This document shows, piece by piece, positions 52,307 through 60,919 of a stretch of 64,000 nucleotides of DNA. How positions within the stretch are numbered: the first letter of the stretch is position 1; each line of letters opens with the position of its first letter. A model generated the notes under the pieces. It was given only the letters and a program-made list of their open reading frames with translations. It did not search any database and had not been told where the DNA came from. Made by a program: the position numbers and the translations under genes. The DNA comes from Nocardioides kongjuensis (GTDB lineage: Bacteria > Actinomycetota > Actinomycetes > Propionibacteriales > Nocardioidaceae), in NCBI RefSeq assembly GCF_013409625.1, contig NZ_JACCBF010000001.1:3723001-3787000 (forward strand). The letters run 5' to 3'.

Positions 52307-53731
52307 TCAGATCTCCTGGAGGGCGGGCTCGTCGGTCGGGTCGATGACGACGAAGCGCTCGTCGGGCCGGCGGGCGAGGTAGGTGAGGTAGTAGACGAGG
52401 GCCGCGGCGAGGATGCCGCCGGTGATGGCGAGGTCCACGGGGTCGGCGCCCACGAGGGCGTAGCCGACCGCCAGCACGACGAGCAGCGGCGGCAGCGGCC
52501 ACAGCGGCATCCGCCAGCCCGGGGCGGTGCTCATCCGGCGCACCTTGATCGCCGCGATCGCGAGCGCGACGTACATCGCCGAGATGACCACCGAGGTGAT
52601 GCCCAGCAGGGCCTCGATGTCGACGGCCCACGCGAGGACGGCACCCGGGATGCCGATGACGAGGGTGGCGACCCACGGGGCGCCGTAGCGCGGGCCGAGG
52701 AGGCTGAGCGCACGGTTGACCGCCGGCGGCCAGGCGCGGTCGCGGCCGGAGGCGTAGACCACGCGGCTGTTCTGCAGCACCATCACGATGGCGGCGTTGA
52801 GGATGGCGATCGCGATGCCGAGGTTGACCGCGACGGCGGTGGCGTCGCCGCCCCAGGCCCGGACGAACTCGGAGAAGTCGCCGGTCGCGAGGGCACCGAG
52901 GTCGTCGACGGCCAGCACGGTGGTGACGGTCGGGACCAGGATCACCAGGCCGCCGAGGCCGAGCGACCAGAACACGACGCGGGCCACGTTGCGGCGGGGC
53001 TCGACGACCTCCTCGGCCAGGTAGGCCGCCGTACCGAAGCCGCTGACGACGAAGACGCCGACGGTCAGCCCGGAGACCAGCAGGGCCGCGGTGAACGGCT
53101 CGAGACCGCTGTCGCCGAGGACGTGCGCGCTCAGCAGCTCGCCCGGACCGCGCTGGACGTGCGCGGCACCGAGCAGCGCGACGACGGCCGCCGCCACGAT
53201 CTCGAGCAGCAGGAAGATGCCGGTGACCAGCGCGTTGGCGCGGATGTCGAGCAGGGCGATGCCGGTGGCGACGAGCATGACGACGGCACCGGTGGCCGCG
53301 CGGTCGAGACTGACCAGGTCCGAGAGGTAGTCGGCGGTGCCGAGCGCGATGACGGGCGGGATCACCCAGAGCAGCACGCCGGACAGGGCGAAGGTCAGCC
53401 AGCCGGCGCACCGGCCGAGGGTGTGGGTGACCATCGCGTACTCACCGCCGGCGCTGGCGACGCGGGTGCCGAGCTCGGCGTAGCAGGCGCCGACCGCGAC
53501 CGAGATCAGGATGCCGGCGAGGATCGTGAGGACCACGCCGCTGCCCTGGCTGGCCATCATCTCGGGAACGATGATGAACAGGCTCGAGGCCGGCGTGATG
53601 CACGAGAGCACCAGCAGCACGGCGCCGGCCGGGCCCAGCACACGGGCCAGCCCTCCCCCGTGTCCCTCGGTTCCCTCGTGCCCGTCGGCAGGCGCGGTCC
53701 CCGCCGCCCTCGCGGTGATGGTTTCGGTCAT
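52307..53731 (-). CDS. APC-family amino acid/polyamine permease
   Basis: A 474-aa permease with about 12 membrane helices from residue 30. The first helix LVLSCITPASSLFIIVPEMM and the segment SAGGEYAMVTHTLGRCAGWL are typical of the APC superfamily. GAGGAG precedes ATG 53731. Twin operators lie 30-70 bases upstream. Likely imports the substrate of the amine oxidase (inference). Confidence 0.88.
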   Translation of the reverse strand: MTETITARAAGTAPADGHEGTEGHGGGLARVLGPAGAVLLVLSCITPASSLFIIVPEMMASQGSGVVLTILAGILISVAVGACYAELGTRVASAGGEYAMVTHTLGRCAGWLTFALSGVLLWVIPPVIALGTADYLSDLVSLDRAATGAVVMLVATGIALLDIRANALVTGIFLLLEIVAAAVVALLGAAHVQRGPGELLSAHVLGDSGLEPFTAALLVSGLTVGVFVVSGFGTAAYLAEEVVEPRRNVARVVFWSLGLGGLVILVPTVTTVLAVDDLGALATGDFSEFVRAWGGDATAVAVNLGIAIAILNAAIVMVLQNSRVVYASGRDRAWPPAVNRALSLLGPRYGAPWVATLVIGIPGAVLAWAVDIEALLGITSVVISAMYVALAIAAIKVRRMSTAPGWRMPLWPLPPLLVVLAVGYALVGADPVDLAITGGILAAALVYYLTYLARRPDERFVVIDPTDEPALQEI

Positions 53732-53764
53732 TCCCGGACTCCTCGGCAGTGCCTCTCGACGTAC

Positions 53765-53781
53765 TTTGAACGCCGTACAAA
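53765..53781. promoter_or_regulatory. Twin operator, copy A
   Basis: TTTGAACGCCGTACAAA has TTTGAA/TaCAAA arms, one mismatch. Its centre is 19 bp from copy B, so the two copies lie on nearly the same face of the helix. Confidence 0.7.
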
Positions 53782-53783
53782 AG

Positions 53784-53800
53784 TTTGAACGACATTCAAA
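53784..53800. promoter_or_regulatory. Twin operator, copy B
   Basis: TTTGAACGACATTCAAA has perfect 6-bp arms TTTGAA/TTCAAA. With copy A it lies in the permease promoter region; the divergent TetR protein is the candidate binder. Confidence 0.75.
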
Positions 53801-53847
53801 GTGACGTACGACACGGCCCCGCGTCAAGACCCCGGCGCGATTTGTCC

Positions 53848-54007
53848 AGGGGACCACTGATCGATGGCGACGTCGCGAGCGTCGCGAGGCGCGTGCGGCG
53901 GCAAGGCGCAGGCGCGAAGCCATGCTGGGCGCACGTCGAGCGTCTGCAACGCCGCCGGCGCGCGTGCATCGCGGGGCGCAGCAGGCGCGATCGATCAGTG
54001 GTTCCCT
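53848..54007. mobile_element. MITE-like 160-bp element with 23-bp terminal inverted repeats
   Basis: Ends 53848-53870 and 53985-54007 match as inverted repeats at 20 of 23 positions (core ACCACTGATCGAT). The inside is GC-rich, has no open frame of note and no transposase. It fills most of the spacer between the permease and TetR genes; its right end supplies the first T of the TetR -10 box. Mobility is inferred from shape only. Confidence 0.55.
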
Positions 54008-54018
54008 AAGGTGTGGGC
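54007..54018 (+). promoter_or_regulatory. Leaderless-type -10 of the TetR gene
   Basis: TAAGGT at 54007-54012 lies 6 bases before the GTG at 54019 and abuts the right end of the MITE-like element. Confidence 0.5.
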
Positions 54019-54606
54019 GTGGCACGCACCCGATCGAACCGGCGCCTGGACCGGCCCCGCGAGCAGGTGCTCGCCACGACCCTCGAGATGATCGCCGAGC
54101 AGGGACTGGGCAAGGTCACCATCGCCTCGCTGGCCGCCCGGCTGGAGACCAGCGGCGGCCACCTCCTCTACTACTTCGGCACCCGCAACGGCCTGCTCCT
54201 GGAGACGCTGCGCTGGAGCGAGAGCCAGTACGCCGAGCAGCGGGCCCCCCTCGTCGAGCGGGCCGCCGCCGGCACCGGCGACCTCGCCACCGTGCTCGAG
54301 TTCGCCGGGGTCTTCCTGCCGGTCGACGAGCGCGACCCGCGGTGGATGCTGTGGTTGGAGCTGTGGGCGCGGGCGCCGTACGACGCCGAGCTGGCGGCCG
54401 CCCAGCGCGAGCTCGACGACCACTGGCACCACGACCTGGTCGCGGTGCTGCGCGCCTGCCTGCCCGGGGTCGCCGACGCGGAGGGACTCTCGGCCCGGCT
54501 CCGCGCGATGTGGGACGGCTTCGCGATCGCGATCGTCAACGGCGGCGGCACCGCCCAGCGCGAGGTCGCGATCGGGCACACCCGCGCGAGCCTCGTCCCC
54601 GCCTGA
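54019..54606 (+). CDS. TetR-family regulator of the permease-oxidase operon (predicted)
   Basis: A 195-aa TetR protein: HTH LEMIAEQGLGKVTIASLAARLETSGGHLLYYF (about 22-53) and a BetI-like C-terminal half (WMLWLELWARAPYDAELAAAQ). GTG 54019 is preferred because of the -10 box 6 bases upstream; GTG 54013 would add two residues. Divergence from the permease operon and the twin palindromes suggest repression by this protein (inference). Confidence 0.86.
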   Translation: MARTRSNRRLDRPREQVLATTLEMIAEQGLGKVTIASLAARLETSGGHLLYYFGTRNGLLLETLRWSESQYAEQRAPLVERAAAGTGDLATVLEFAGVFLPVDERDPRWMLWLELWARAPYDAELAAAQRELDDHWHHDLVAVLRACLPGVADAEGLSARLRAMWDGFAIAIVNGGGTAQREVAIGHTRASLVPA

Positions 54607-54694
54607 TCGCACCGATCCCGTCCAGCGGGACCGACCGGCCCTCCCCCGGCCGGCCTCACCACAGTGAGGCCACCAACGACCAGGGAGGTTCCCC

Positions 54695-55516
54695 ATGAGC
54701 AGGGCCCACGACGTCTTCTCCGGCCGCACCGCGGTGATCACCGGTGCCGGCAGCGGCATCGGCAAGGGGCTCGCGCAGCACGCCGCGTCGCTCGGCATGA
54801 ACCTCGTGCTCGCGGACATCGACGAGGCCCGGCTCGCGGCCGTCGCCGCCGATCTGCCGGGCGAGGTGCTGACCGTGGTCACGAACGTCGCCGACGCCGA
54901 CGCCGTGGAACGCCTCGCGGAGGCCGCCTTCGAGCGCTTCGGCAGTGTCGAGCTGGTCGTCAACAACGCCGGGGTGATGCGGATCGGCTACTCGTGGGCG
55001 ATCTCCGCCGACGACTGGGACACGGCCATCGACGTCAACCTGCGCGGCGTCGTCAACGGCATCCGCGCCTTCGTCCCGCGCCTGGTCGCCCAGGGCACCG
55101 CGGCCCACGTCGTCAACGTCTCCTCGGTCGGCGGCTTCCTGCCCAGCCCGATGATGGCGCCGTACACCGCCACCAAGTTCGCCGTCCTCGGCCTCACCGA
55201 GTCACTGGCCATGGAGCTGCAGATGGCGCAGTCGCCGGTCAGGGTCTCCGTGGTCACCCCCGGCCCGGTCCGCAGCGAGATCTTCGCCCAGGCGCCCGAC
55301 ACCGAGGACCCCGCCCTGCTCGGCTTCCACCAGTACCTCGCCCAGCAGAACCTCGACGAGGGCATCCCCGGCGAGCAGTACGCCGAGATCGTGCTCGAGG
55401 CCGTCGCCGCCGGCGAGTACTGGGTGATCACGCACCCCGCGTTCACCGACGCGGGCCTCGCCGCGCGGGCGGAGATGATCCAGAACCGGACGGCTCCCTC
55501 GATCGCACTGGGCTAG
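54695..55516 (+). CDS. SDR-family oxidoreductase
   Basis: A 273-aa SDR: AVITGAGSGIGKGLAQ, VVNNAGVM, catalytic SSVGGFLPSPMMAPYTATKFA (Ser, Tyr, Lys present). The C-terminal part (EYWVITHPAFTDAGLAARAE) is the longer branch without a DGG end, like the protein at 41511. GGGAGG precedes the ATG. It follows the TetR gene by 88 bases and may be co-transcribed. Substrate unknown. Confidence 0.86.
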   Translation: MSRAHDVFSGRTAVITGAGSGIGKGLAQHAASLGMNLVLADIDEARLAAVAADLPGEVLTVVTNVADADAVERLAEAAFERFGSVELVVNNAGVMRIGYSWAISADDWDTAIDVNLRGVVNGIRAFVPRLVAQGTAAHVVNVSSVGGFLPSPMMAPYTATKFAVLGLTESLAMELQMAQSPVRVSVVTPGPVRSEIFAQAPDTEDPALLGFHQYLAQQNLDEGIPGEQYAEIVLEAVAAGEYWVITHPAFTDAGLAARAEMIQNRTAPSIALG

Positions 55517-55529
55517 CAGGCGCCGGCCC

Positions 55530-55979
55530 TCACCCGAACCGGGTCCACTGCTCCAGCACGACCAGCGTCTTCGTGCTCGCGACCGCGCGTCCCGAGCGCA
55601 GGATGCCGACCACCCGGCGCAGGTCCTCCACCCCGTCGACCCGGATCCGCACGAGCGCGTCCGGGTCGCCGGCGAGGGTGAGGACCTCCTCGACCTCGGG
55701 GACCTGCGCGACGAACTCCATGATCTGGGCCAGGTCGAGGTCGTCGCCGAAGTGGAGCTCGGTCATCGCCTCGATGCCGGTCGCGATCCGGCCGTGGTTG
55801 ATCTTGACCGTGTAGCGCTCGATCACGCCGAGCTTCTCCAGCCGCGCGATCCGGCGCTGGACCGGCGCGACGGTGAGGCCGACGGCGGTCGCGATCTCGC
55901 GCAGCGGGCGGCGCGCGTTCTCGCGCAGCAGGTCGAGGATCGCACGGTCGGTGGCATCGAGGACGGCAGCATCGCTCAC
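55530..55979 (-). CDS. Lrp/AsnC-family regulator, likely of the divergent dehydrogenase operon
   Basis: A 149-aa Lrp protein: HTH LDATDRAILDLLRENARRPLREIATAVGLTVAPVQRRIARLEKLGVI (about 7-53), then a RAM domain with FVAQVPEVEEVLTLAGDPDALVRIRV. The GTG start is 7 bases after a TAGATT -10 on the minus strand. An inverted repeat, CACGCAACGAAA at 55977 and its match near 56006-56017, overlaps this promoter and may be its binding site. Divergent from an amino acid dehydrogenase gene. Confidence 0.87.
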   Translation of the reverse strand: MSDAAVLDATDRAILDLLRENARRPLREIATAVGLTVAPVQRRIARLEKLGVIERYTVKINHGRIATGIEAMTELHFGDDLDLAQIMEFVAQVPEVEEVLTLAGDPDALVRIRVDGVEDLRRVVGILRSGRAVASTKTLVVLEQWTRFG

Positions 55980-56017
55980 GCAACGAAATCTACTCCTGGC
56001 GAGGCCTTTGTTGCGTG
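55977..56017. promoter_or_regulatory. Inverted repeat over the Lrp promoter
   Basis: CACGCAACGAAA and CTTTGTTGCGTG are inverted matches at 10 of 12 positions, 17 bases apart. The first covers the Lrp start codon. Confidence 0.5.
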
Positions 56018-56110
56018 TGGCGCCGGTCCTTCGCCGCACGGATTGCGGATCGACGCCAAAGCGGGCGACAAGCCTTGTGACCCGGCCCACCAGGCCCCAG
56101 GCTCGTGCGC

Positions 56111-57217
56111 ATGACCCTCACCGCGGCCCCCACCGAACCCGTCGACCTGGTCTTCGAGCGCACCGACGAGCTCGGCTCCGCCGGCCACGAGCAGGTCGTG
56201 TTCTGCCGCGACGAGGCCACCGGCCTGCGCGCGATCATCGCGATCCACGACACGCGGCTGGGCCCGGCGCTCGGCGGCACCCGGTTCTACCCCTACGCCA
56301 GCGAGGCCGAGGCGCTCACCGACGTGCTGCGCCTCTCGCAGGGCATGACCCACAAGGCGGCCGCCGCGGGCATCGCCCTCGGCGGCGGCAAGGCCGTCAT
56401 CATCGGCGACCCCGACTCGATCAAGACGCCGGAGCTGATGGCGGCGTACGGTCGGTTCGTGGACACGCTCTCCGGGCGCTACTTCACCGCCGCCGACGTG
56501 GGTACGACGGCACAGGACCTCGACGCGGTCGCCACCGCCACGCGGTACGTCGTCGGCCACAACGGCGGCTCGGGCGACAGCGGCTTCTCCACCGCGTACG
56601 GCGTGTTCAGCGCGATGAGGGCGACCGCGGAGCACCGCTGGGGTCCCGACGGCCTCAAGGGCAGGTCGGTCGGCGTCGAGGGCATCGGCAAGGTCGGCAC
56701 CCATTTGGTCGCGCTGCTCCTCGAGGAGGGCGCGGAGGTCGTCGTGTCCGACGCGTCCGAGGCCGCCCTGGACCGCATCGTCGAGGCGCACCCGGCGGTG
56801 AGCACGCGCGCCACCGTCCTCGACGCCCCGGTCGACGTCTACGCCCCGTGCGCGCTCGGCGCGACGCTGACCCCGGGCTCGGTCGACGCGATCCGCGCGA
56901 GCATCGTCTGCGGCGCCGCCAACAACCAGCTCCTCGACTCGTCGGTCGCGCCGCTGCTCCAGCAGCGCGGCATCACCTGGGTGCCCGACTACGTCGCCAA
57001 CGCCGGTGGCCTGATCCAGGTCGGCGGCGAGATCTGGGAGCGCGCGCCCGAGGAGGTCCGCGGCGACGTCGCCGCGATCGCGACCACCGTGCGCGCCATC
57101 CTCACCCGCTCCGACGAGAGCGGCCGGCTGCCCAGCGAGGTCGCCGCCGAGATCGTCGCCGAACGCCTCGCCGCGGCGCCCGCCCGCGGCACCACCACCG
57201 AGGGGGTCCGCGCATGA
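56111..57217 (+). CDS. Leucine/valine/phenylalanine dehydrogenase
   Basis: A 368-aa NAD-dependent amino acid dehydrogenase making keto acids from branched-chain or aromatic amino acids. Seen: HDTRLGPALGGTRFYPY, active Lys region MTHKAAAAGIALGGGKAVI, TAADVGTTAQDLD and the Rossmann turn VGVEGIGKVGTHLV. It resembles Streptomyces valine dehydrogenase in length. ATG 56111 is preferred; GTG 56105 is possible. It overlaps the ferredoxin oxidoreductase gene by four bases, linking deamination to decarboxylation. Confidence 0.9.
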   Translation: MTLTAAPTEPVDLVFERTDELGSAGHEQVVFCRDEATGLRAIIAIHDTRLGPALGGTRFYPYASEAEALTDVLRLSQGMTHKAAAAGIALGGGKAVIIGDPDSIKTPELMAAYGRFVDTLSGRYFTAADVGTTAQDLDAVATATRYVVGHNGGSGDSGFSTAYGVFSAMRATAEHRWGPDGLKGRSVGVEGIGKVGTHLVALLLEEGAEVVVSDASEAALDRIVEAHPAVSTRATVLDAPVDVYAPCALGATLTPGSVDAIRASIVCGAANNQLLDSSVAPLLQQRGITWVPDYVANAGGLIQVGGEIWERAPEEVRGDVAAIATTVRAILTRSDESGRLPSEVAAEIVAERLAAAPARGTTTEGVRA

Positions 57218-60200
57218 CCGAGCTGCTCGACCGACCGGCCGGCGAGCCGGCTGCGCCGTACGACCTCGACGACCGGTTCCGGGTCGACGCCCCGCCGACG
57301 CTGCTCACCGGCGTCCAGGCGATCGCCCGCCTCCTCGTCGAGCACCGCGCGCTCGACCGCCGCCGCGGCCTCAACACCGCGACCTTCGTGTCCGGCTACC
57401 AGGGCAGCCCGCTCGGCGGCCTGGACCGGATGCTCGCCGGCATGCAGGACGTGCTCGACGAGAACGCCATCCGTTTCGTGCCCGGCCTCAACGAGGAGCT
57501 CGCCGCCACCGCCGTGTGGGGCAGCCAGGTCGACCTGCCGCTCGGCACGAGCAAGTACGACGGCGTGACCGGCTTCTGGTACGGCAAGGGCCCCGGCGTC
57601 GACCGGGCGACCGACGCCCTGCGCCACGCCAACATGTACGGCGTCAACCGCCGTGGCGGCGCCGTCCTGCTCGTCGGCGACGACCCGGCGTCGAAGTCGT
57701 CGACCGTGCCCGCCGTCAGCGAGCGGTCCCTGGCCGCGCTCGGCATCCCCGTGCTGTTCCCCCGCAACTCCACCGAGATCGTCACCCTGGGCCTGCACGC
57801 GATCGAGATGTCGCGCTCGACCGGCTGCGTGGTCGCACTCAAGATCGTCGCCGACGTCGCCGACGGCGCATGGGTCGTCGACAGCTCCGACGTCCACCTG
57901 ACCCCGGTCACCCCGACGATCGACTGGAACGGCCACCCCTACGCCTACACGCAGAGCCCGATCGTGCTCCGCCCGGCGATGATCGTCGGCGCGGAGGCCG
58001 AGCTCGTCGGGCCGCGTACGGCGCTCGTCCACGAGTACTCCGCCCGCAACGGCCTCAACGTGGTCGAGGTCGACGCCCCCGGCGCCCGGCTCGGCCTGGT
58101 GGCCTCGGGCAGCTGCTACGACTCGCTGCGCCAGGCGCTCACCGACCTCGGCGTCACCGACGAGGCCCTCGTCGCGGCCGGCGTCCGGGTGATGCGGATG
58201 GGCATGATGAGCCCGGTCGAGCCCGAGGCCGTGCGCCGGTTCGCCGACGGGCTCGAGGAGATCGTGGTCGTCGAGGACAAGACCTCGTTCATGGAGATGC
58301 AGGTCCGCGACCTGCTCTACGGCAGCGCGAACGCGCCGCGGATCCTCGGCAAGCTGGACGCCGCCGGCCAGCGGCTGATCCCCGCCGACGGCGAGCTCAC
58401 GGCAGGTCGGCTGCTCGCGCCGCTGCGCCACGCGCTCGAGGGCTGGCTGACCGTCGCCCCGCCGCAGCGCCCGCGCACCTCCCTGCCGCTGCTGCCGGTC
58501 AACCGGTCGGCGTACTTCTGCTCGGGCTGTCCGCACAACCGCTCCACCGTGCTGCCCGAGGGCTCCATGGGCGGCGGCGGCATCGGCTGCCACGCGATGG
58601 TCACCATCTCCGACCGCCCGGAGAGCGCCGTCACCGGCGTGACCCAGATGGGTGGCGAGGGTGCGCAGTGGATCGGGCAGGCGTGGTTCACCGACGCCGG
58701 TCACATCTTCCAGAACGTCGGCGACGGCACCTTCTTCCACTCCGCCCAGCTCGCCGTGCAGGCCTGCATCGCGGCGGGGGTCAACATCACCTACAAGCTG
58801 CTGTTCAACGAGGTCGTCGCGATGACCGGCGCCCAGGACGCCGAGGGCGCGCTGTCCGTCGCGCAGCTGACCCACAAGCTGAGCACCGAGGGCGTCGCGA
58901 AGATCATCGTCTGCGCCGACGACCCGGGCCGCCACCGCCGCCGCGACCTCGCGGCCGGCACCCTGCTGTGGGAGCGCGACCGCCTCGACGAGGCCCAGCG
59001 CATCCTGCGCGACACCCCGGGCGTGACCGTGCTGATCTACGACCAGCACTGCGCCGCCGACGCCCGCCGCCAGCGCAAGCGGGGCGGCCTTCCGGCCCGC
59101 ACCCAGCGGGTCGTCATCAACGAGGCCGTGTGCGAGGGCTGCGGCGACTGCGGCGCCAAGAGCAACTGCCTGTCGGTGCAGCCGGTCGAGACCGAGTACG
59201 GCCGCAAGACCCGCATCGAGCAGACGTCGTGCAACACCGACTACAGCTGCCTCGACGGCGACTGCCCGTCGTTCGTCGTGGTCGAGACGGAGCCGCGCCG
59301 CAAGCGCAGGGCCTCCAGGGCGGGGAAGGCCGCGAAGGCCAAGCGCTCGTACCCGACGCCGCCGAGCGTCGCGGCCAGCACGGCCGACGAGCCGGTCACC
59401 GCGACCCAGAACGTCTTCATGGCGGGCATCGGCGGCACCGGCATCGTCACCGTCAACCAGGTGCTGGCCACGGCCGCCCTGCGTGCGGGGTACGCCGTCG
59501 AGTCGCTCGACCAGACCGGCCTGAGCCAGAAGGCCGGCCCGGTCACCGGTCACCTGCGGTTCGCCGCCGGCGACCTCGAGCCGGCCAACCGGCTCACGCC
59601 GGGCTCGGCCGACTGCTTCCTCGGCTTCGACCTGCTGACCCTCGCCGAGGACCGCAACCTGACGTACGGCGACCCGGAGACCACCCGCACGGTCGTCTCC
59701 ACCAGCCGCACGGCGACCGGTGCGATGGTCCACGACCCGAAGGTGCAGCACCCCGACGAGGCCGGCCTGCTCGACCGGGTCCGCACCGCCAGCGTCGAGC
59801 TGTTCGACTTCGACGCCCTCGAGGCGGCCGACCGGATCTTCGGCAACACCGTCGCCGCGAACTTCCTGCTCGTCGGTGCCGCCCACCAGACCGGCGCGCT
59901 GCGGCTGCCCGCGGCAGCGATCGAGGAGGCCATCGAGATCAACGGAACCGCGGTCGCCGCCAACATCGCGGCCTTCCGCTGGGGCCGCGTCGCGGTCACC
60001 GACCCGGCCGCCTTCATGGCTGCCGGCGCCGCCGCCTCCCCTGCCCCGGTCCGCGCGCTCCCGGTGCCTGCGTCCGTCGCGGCAGCCGGCCTCGAGGGCG
60101 AGCTGCTCCGCCTGGTCAGCCAGCGGGCCGCCGACCTGGTCGCCTACCAGGACGAGAGGCTCGCCGACTCCTACGTCGCCCTGGTCGCCCAGGTCGCCGC

Positions 60201-60720
60201 CGCCGAGCGGGCCGCGACGTCGGAGACCCGGTTCAGCGAGGCCGTGGCACGCAACCTGTTCAAGCTGACGGCGTACAAGGACGAGTACGAGGTCGCCCGG
60301 CTCCTCACCGACCCGGCCTTCCTCGCCTCGACCGGTGACGCGTTCCCCGGCGGCACGATCGCCTTCAAGCTGCACCCGCCGGTGCTGCGCGCGATGGGCC
60401 GCAAGTCGAAGATCTCGTTCGGCCCGAGGTCGCACGGCTCGCTGCGTGCCCTGGCCCGGATGAAGTCGCTGCGCGGCACTCGTGCCGACGTGTTCGGCTA
60501 CGCCCACCTGCGCAAGGTCGAGCGCGAGCTGCGCGACCACTACCGGACCCTGGTCACCGACCTGGCGTCCGAGCTGGGCGACGCGGCGTCGTACGACCGG
60601 GCGGTGCGGATCGCCGAGCTGCCCGACTTGGTCCGCGGCTACGAGAGCGTCAAGCTGCGCAACGTCGAGGAGTACGCCGCCGCGATGCGCGAGCTCGGTG
60701 TCACGCCGCCTGCTGTGTGA
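57214..60720 (+). CDS. Indolepyruvate-type 2-oxoacid:ferredoxin oxidoreductase, fused alpha-beta
   Basis: A 1,168-aa single-chain oxidoreductase that turns 2-keto acids into acyl-CoA with ferredoxin as acceptor. Order: pyrimidine-binding domain (FVSGYQGSPLGGLDRM, about 60), TPP domain (FCSGCPHNRST near 430; GGEGAQWIG), an iron-sulfur region with CEGCGDCG and CNTDYSCLDGDCPSF near 640-685, then the gamma-like domain from about 730 (FMAGIGGTGIVTVNQVL). A Lys/Arg-rich linker separates the last two. Start fixed by the ATGA overlap. Confidence 0.92.
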   Translation: MTELLDRPAGEPAAPYDLDDRFRVDAPPTLLTGVQAIARLLVEHRALDRRRGLNTATFVSGYQGSPLGGLDRMLAGMQDVLDENAIRFVPGLNEELAATAVWGSQVDLPLGTSKYDGVTGFWYGKGPGVDRATDALRHANMYGVNRRGGAVLLVGDDPASKSSTVPAVSERSLAALGIPVLFPRNSTEIVTLGLHAIEMSRSTGCVVALKIVADVADGAWVVDSSDVHLTPVTPTIDWNGHPYAYTQSPIVLRPAMIVGAEAELVGPRTALVHEYSARNGLNVVEVDAPGARLGLVASGSCYDSLRQALTDLGVTDEALVAAGVRVMRMGMMSPVEPEAVRRFADGLEEIVVVEDKTSFMEMQVRDLLYGSANAPRILGKLDAAGQRLIPADGELTAGRLLAPLRHALEGWLTVAPPQRPRTSLPLLPVNRSAYFCSGCPHNRSTVLPEGSMGGGGIGCHAMVTISDRPESAVTGVTQMGGEGAQWIGQAWFTDAGHIFQNVGDGTFFHSAQLAVQACIAAGVNITYKLLFNEVVAMTGAQDAEGALSVAQLTHKLSTEGVAKIIVCADDPGRHRRRDLAAGTLLWERDRLDEAQRILRDTPGVTVLIYDQHCAADARRQRKRGGLPARTQRVVINEAVCEGCGDCGAKSNCLSVQPVETEYGRKTRIEQTSCNTDYSCLDGDCPSFVVVETEPRRKRRASRAGKAAKAKRSYPTPPSVAASTADEPVTATQNVFMAGIGGTGIVTVNQVLATAALRAGYAVESLDQTGLSQKAGPVTGHLRFAAGDLEPANRLTPGSADCFLGFDLLTLAEDRNLTYGDPETTRTVVSTSRTATGAMVHDPKVQHPDEAGLLDRVRTASVELFDFDALEAADRIFGNTVAANFLLVGAAHQTGALRLPAAAIEEAIEINGTAVAANIAAFRWGRVAVTDPAAFMAAGAAASPAPVRALPVPASVAAAGLEGELLRLVSQRAADLVAYQDERLADSYVALVAQVAAAERAATSETRFSEAVARNLFKLTAYKDEYEVARLLTDPAFLASTGDAFPGGTIAFKLHPPVLRAMGRKSKISFGPRSHGSLRALARMKSLRGTRADVFGYAHLRKVERELRDHYRTLVTDLASELGDAASYDRAVRIAELPDLVRGYESVKLRNVEEYAAAMRELGVTPPAV

Positions 60721-60919
60721 GTCGGGGACCGGCGGGGACGTCACGACCGCCGGGGTGAATCAACGCGAGGACGTCGGGTAACTCCGCTGCGGAGGGAGTG
60801 CACGGTCCGGGTCACGCACCTTGGTGCGGACGCGGTCCGGGCGCTCCCTCTGCTGGCCTCGGGGCCAGCCCGCCACCGTTGTCGACGTGCTCCCGCGTCG
60901 TGTCCCTGGGGGTTCCCAC
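60721..60919. other. 199-base spacer without a recognised gene
   Basis: Between the oxidoreductase stop and the wall-protein start I see no open frame with coding character and no strong hairpin. A promoter for the wall protein is expected here but no clear boxes were found. Confidence 0.5.

Noticed and set aside
55873..57213. Long upstream extension of the ferredoxin oxidoreductase frame
   Set aside because: The extension covers the Lrp promoter and the whole dehydrogenase gene and reads as low-complexity Arg/Ala. The ATG at 57214 with its ATGA overlap is the real start.
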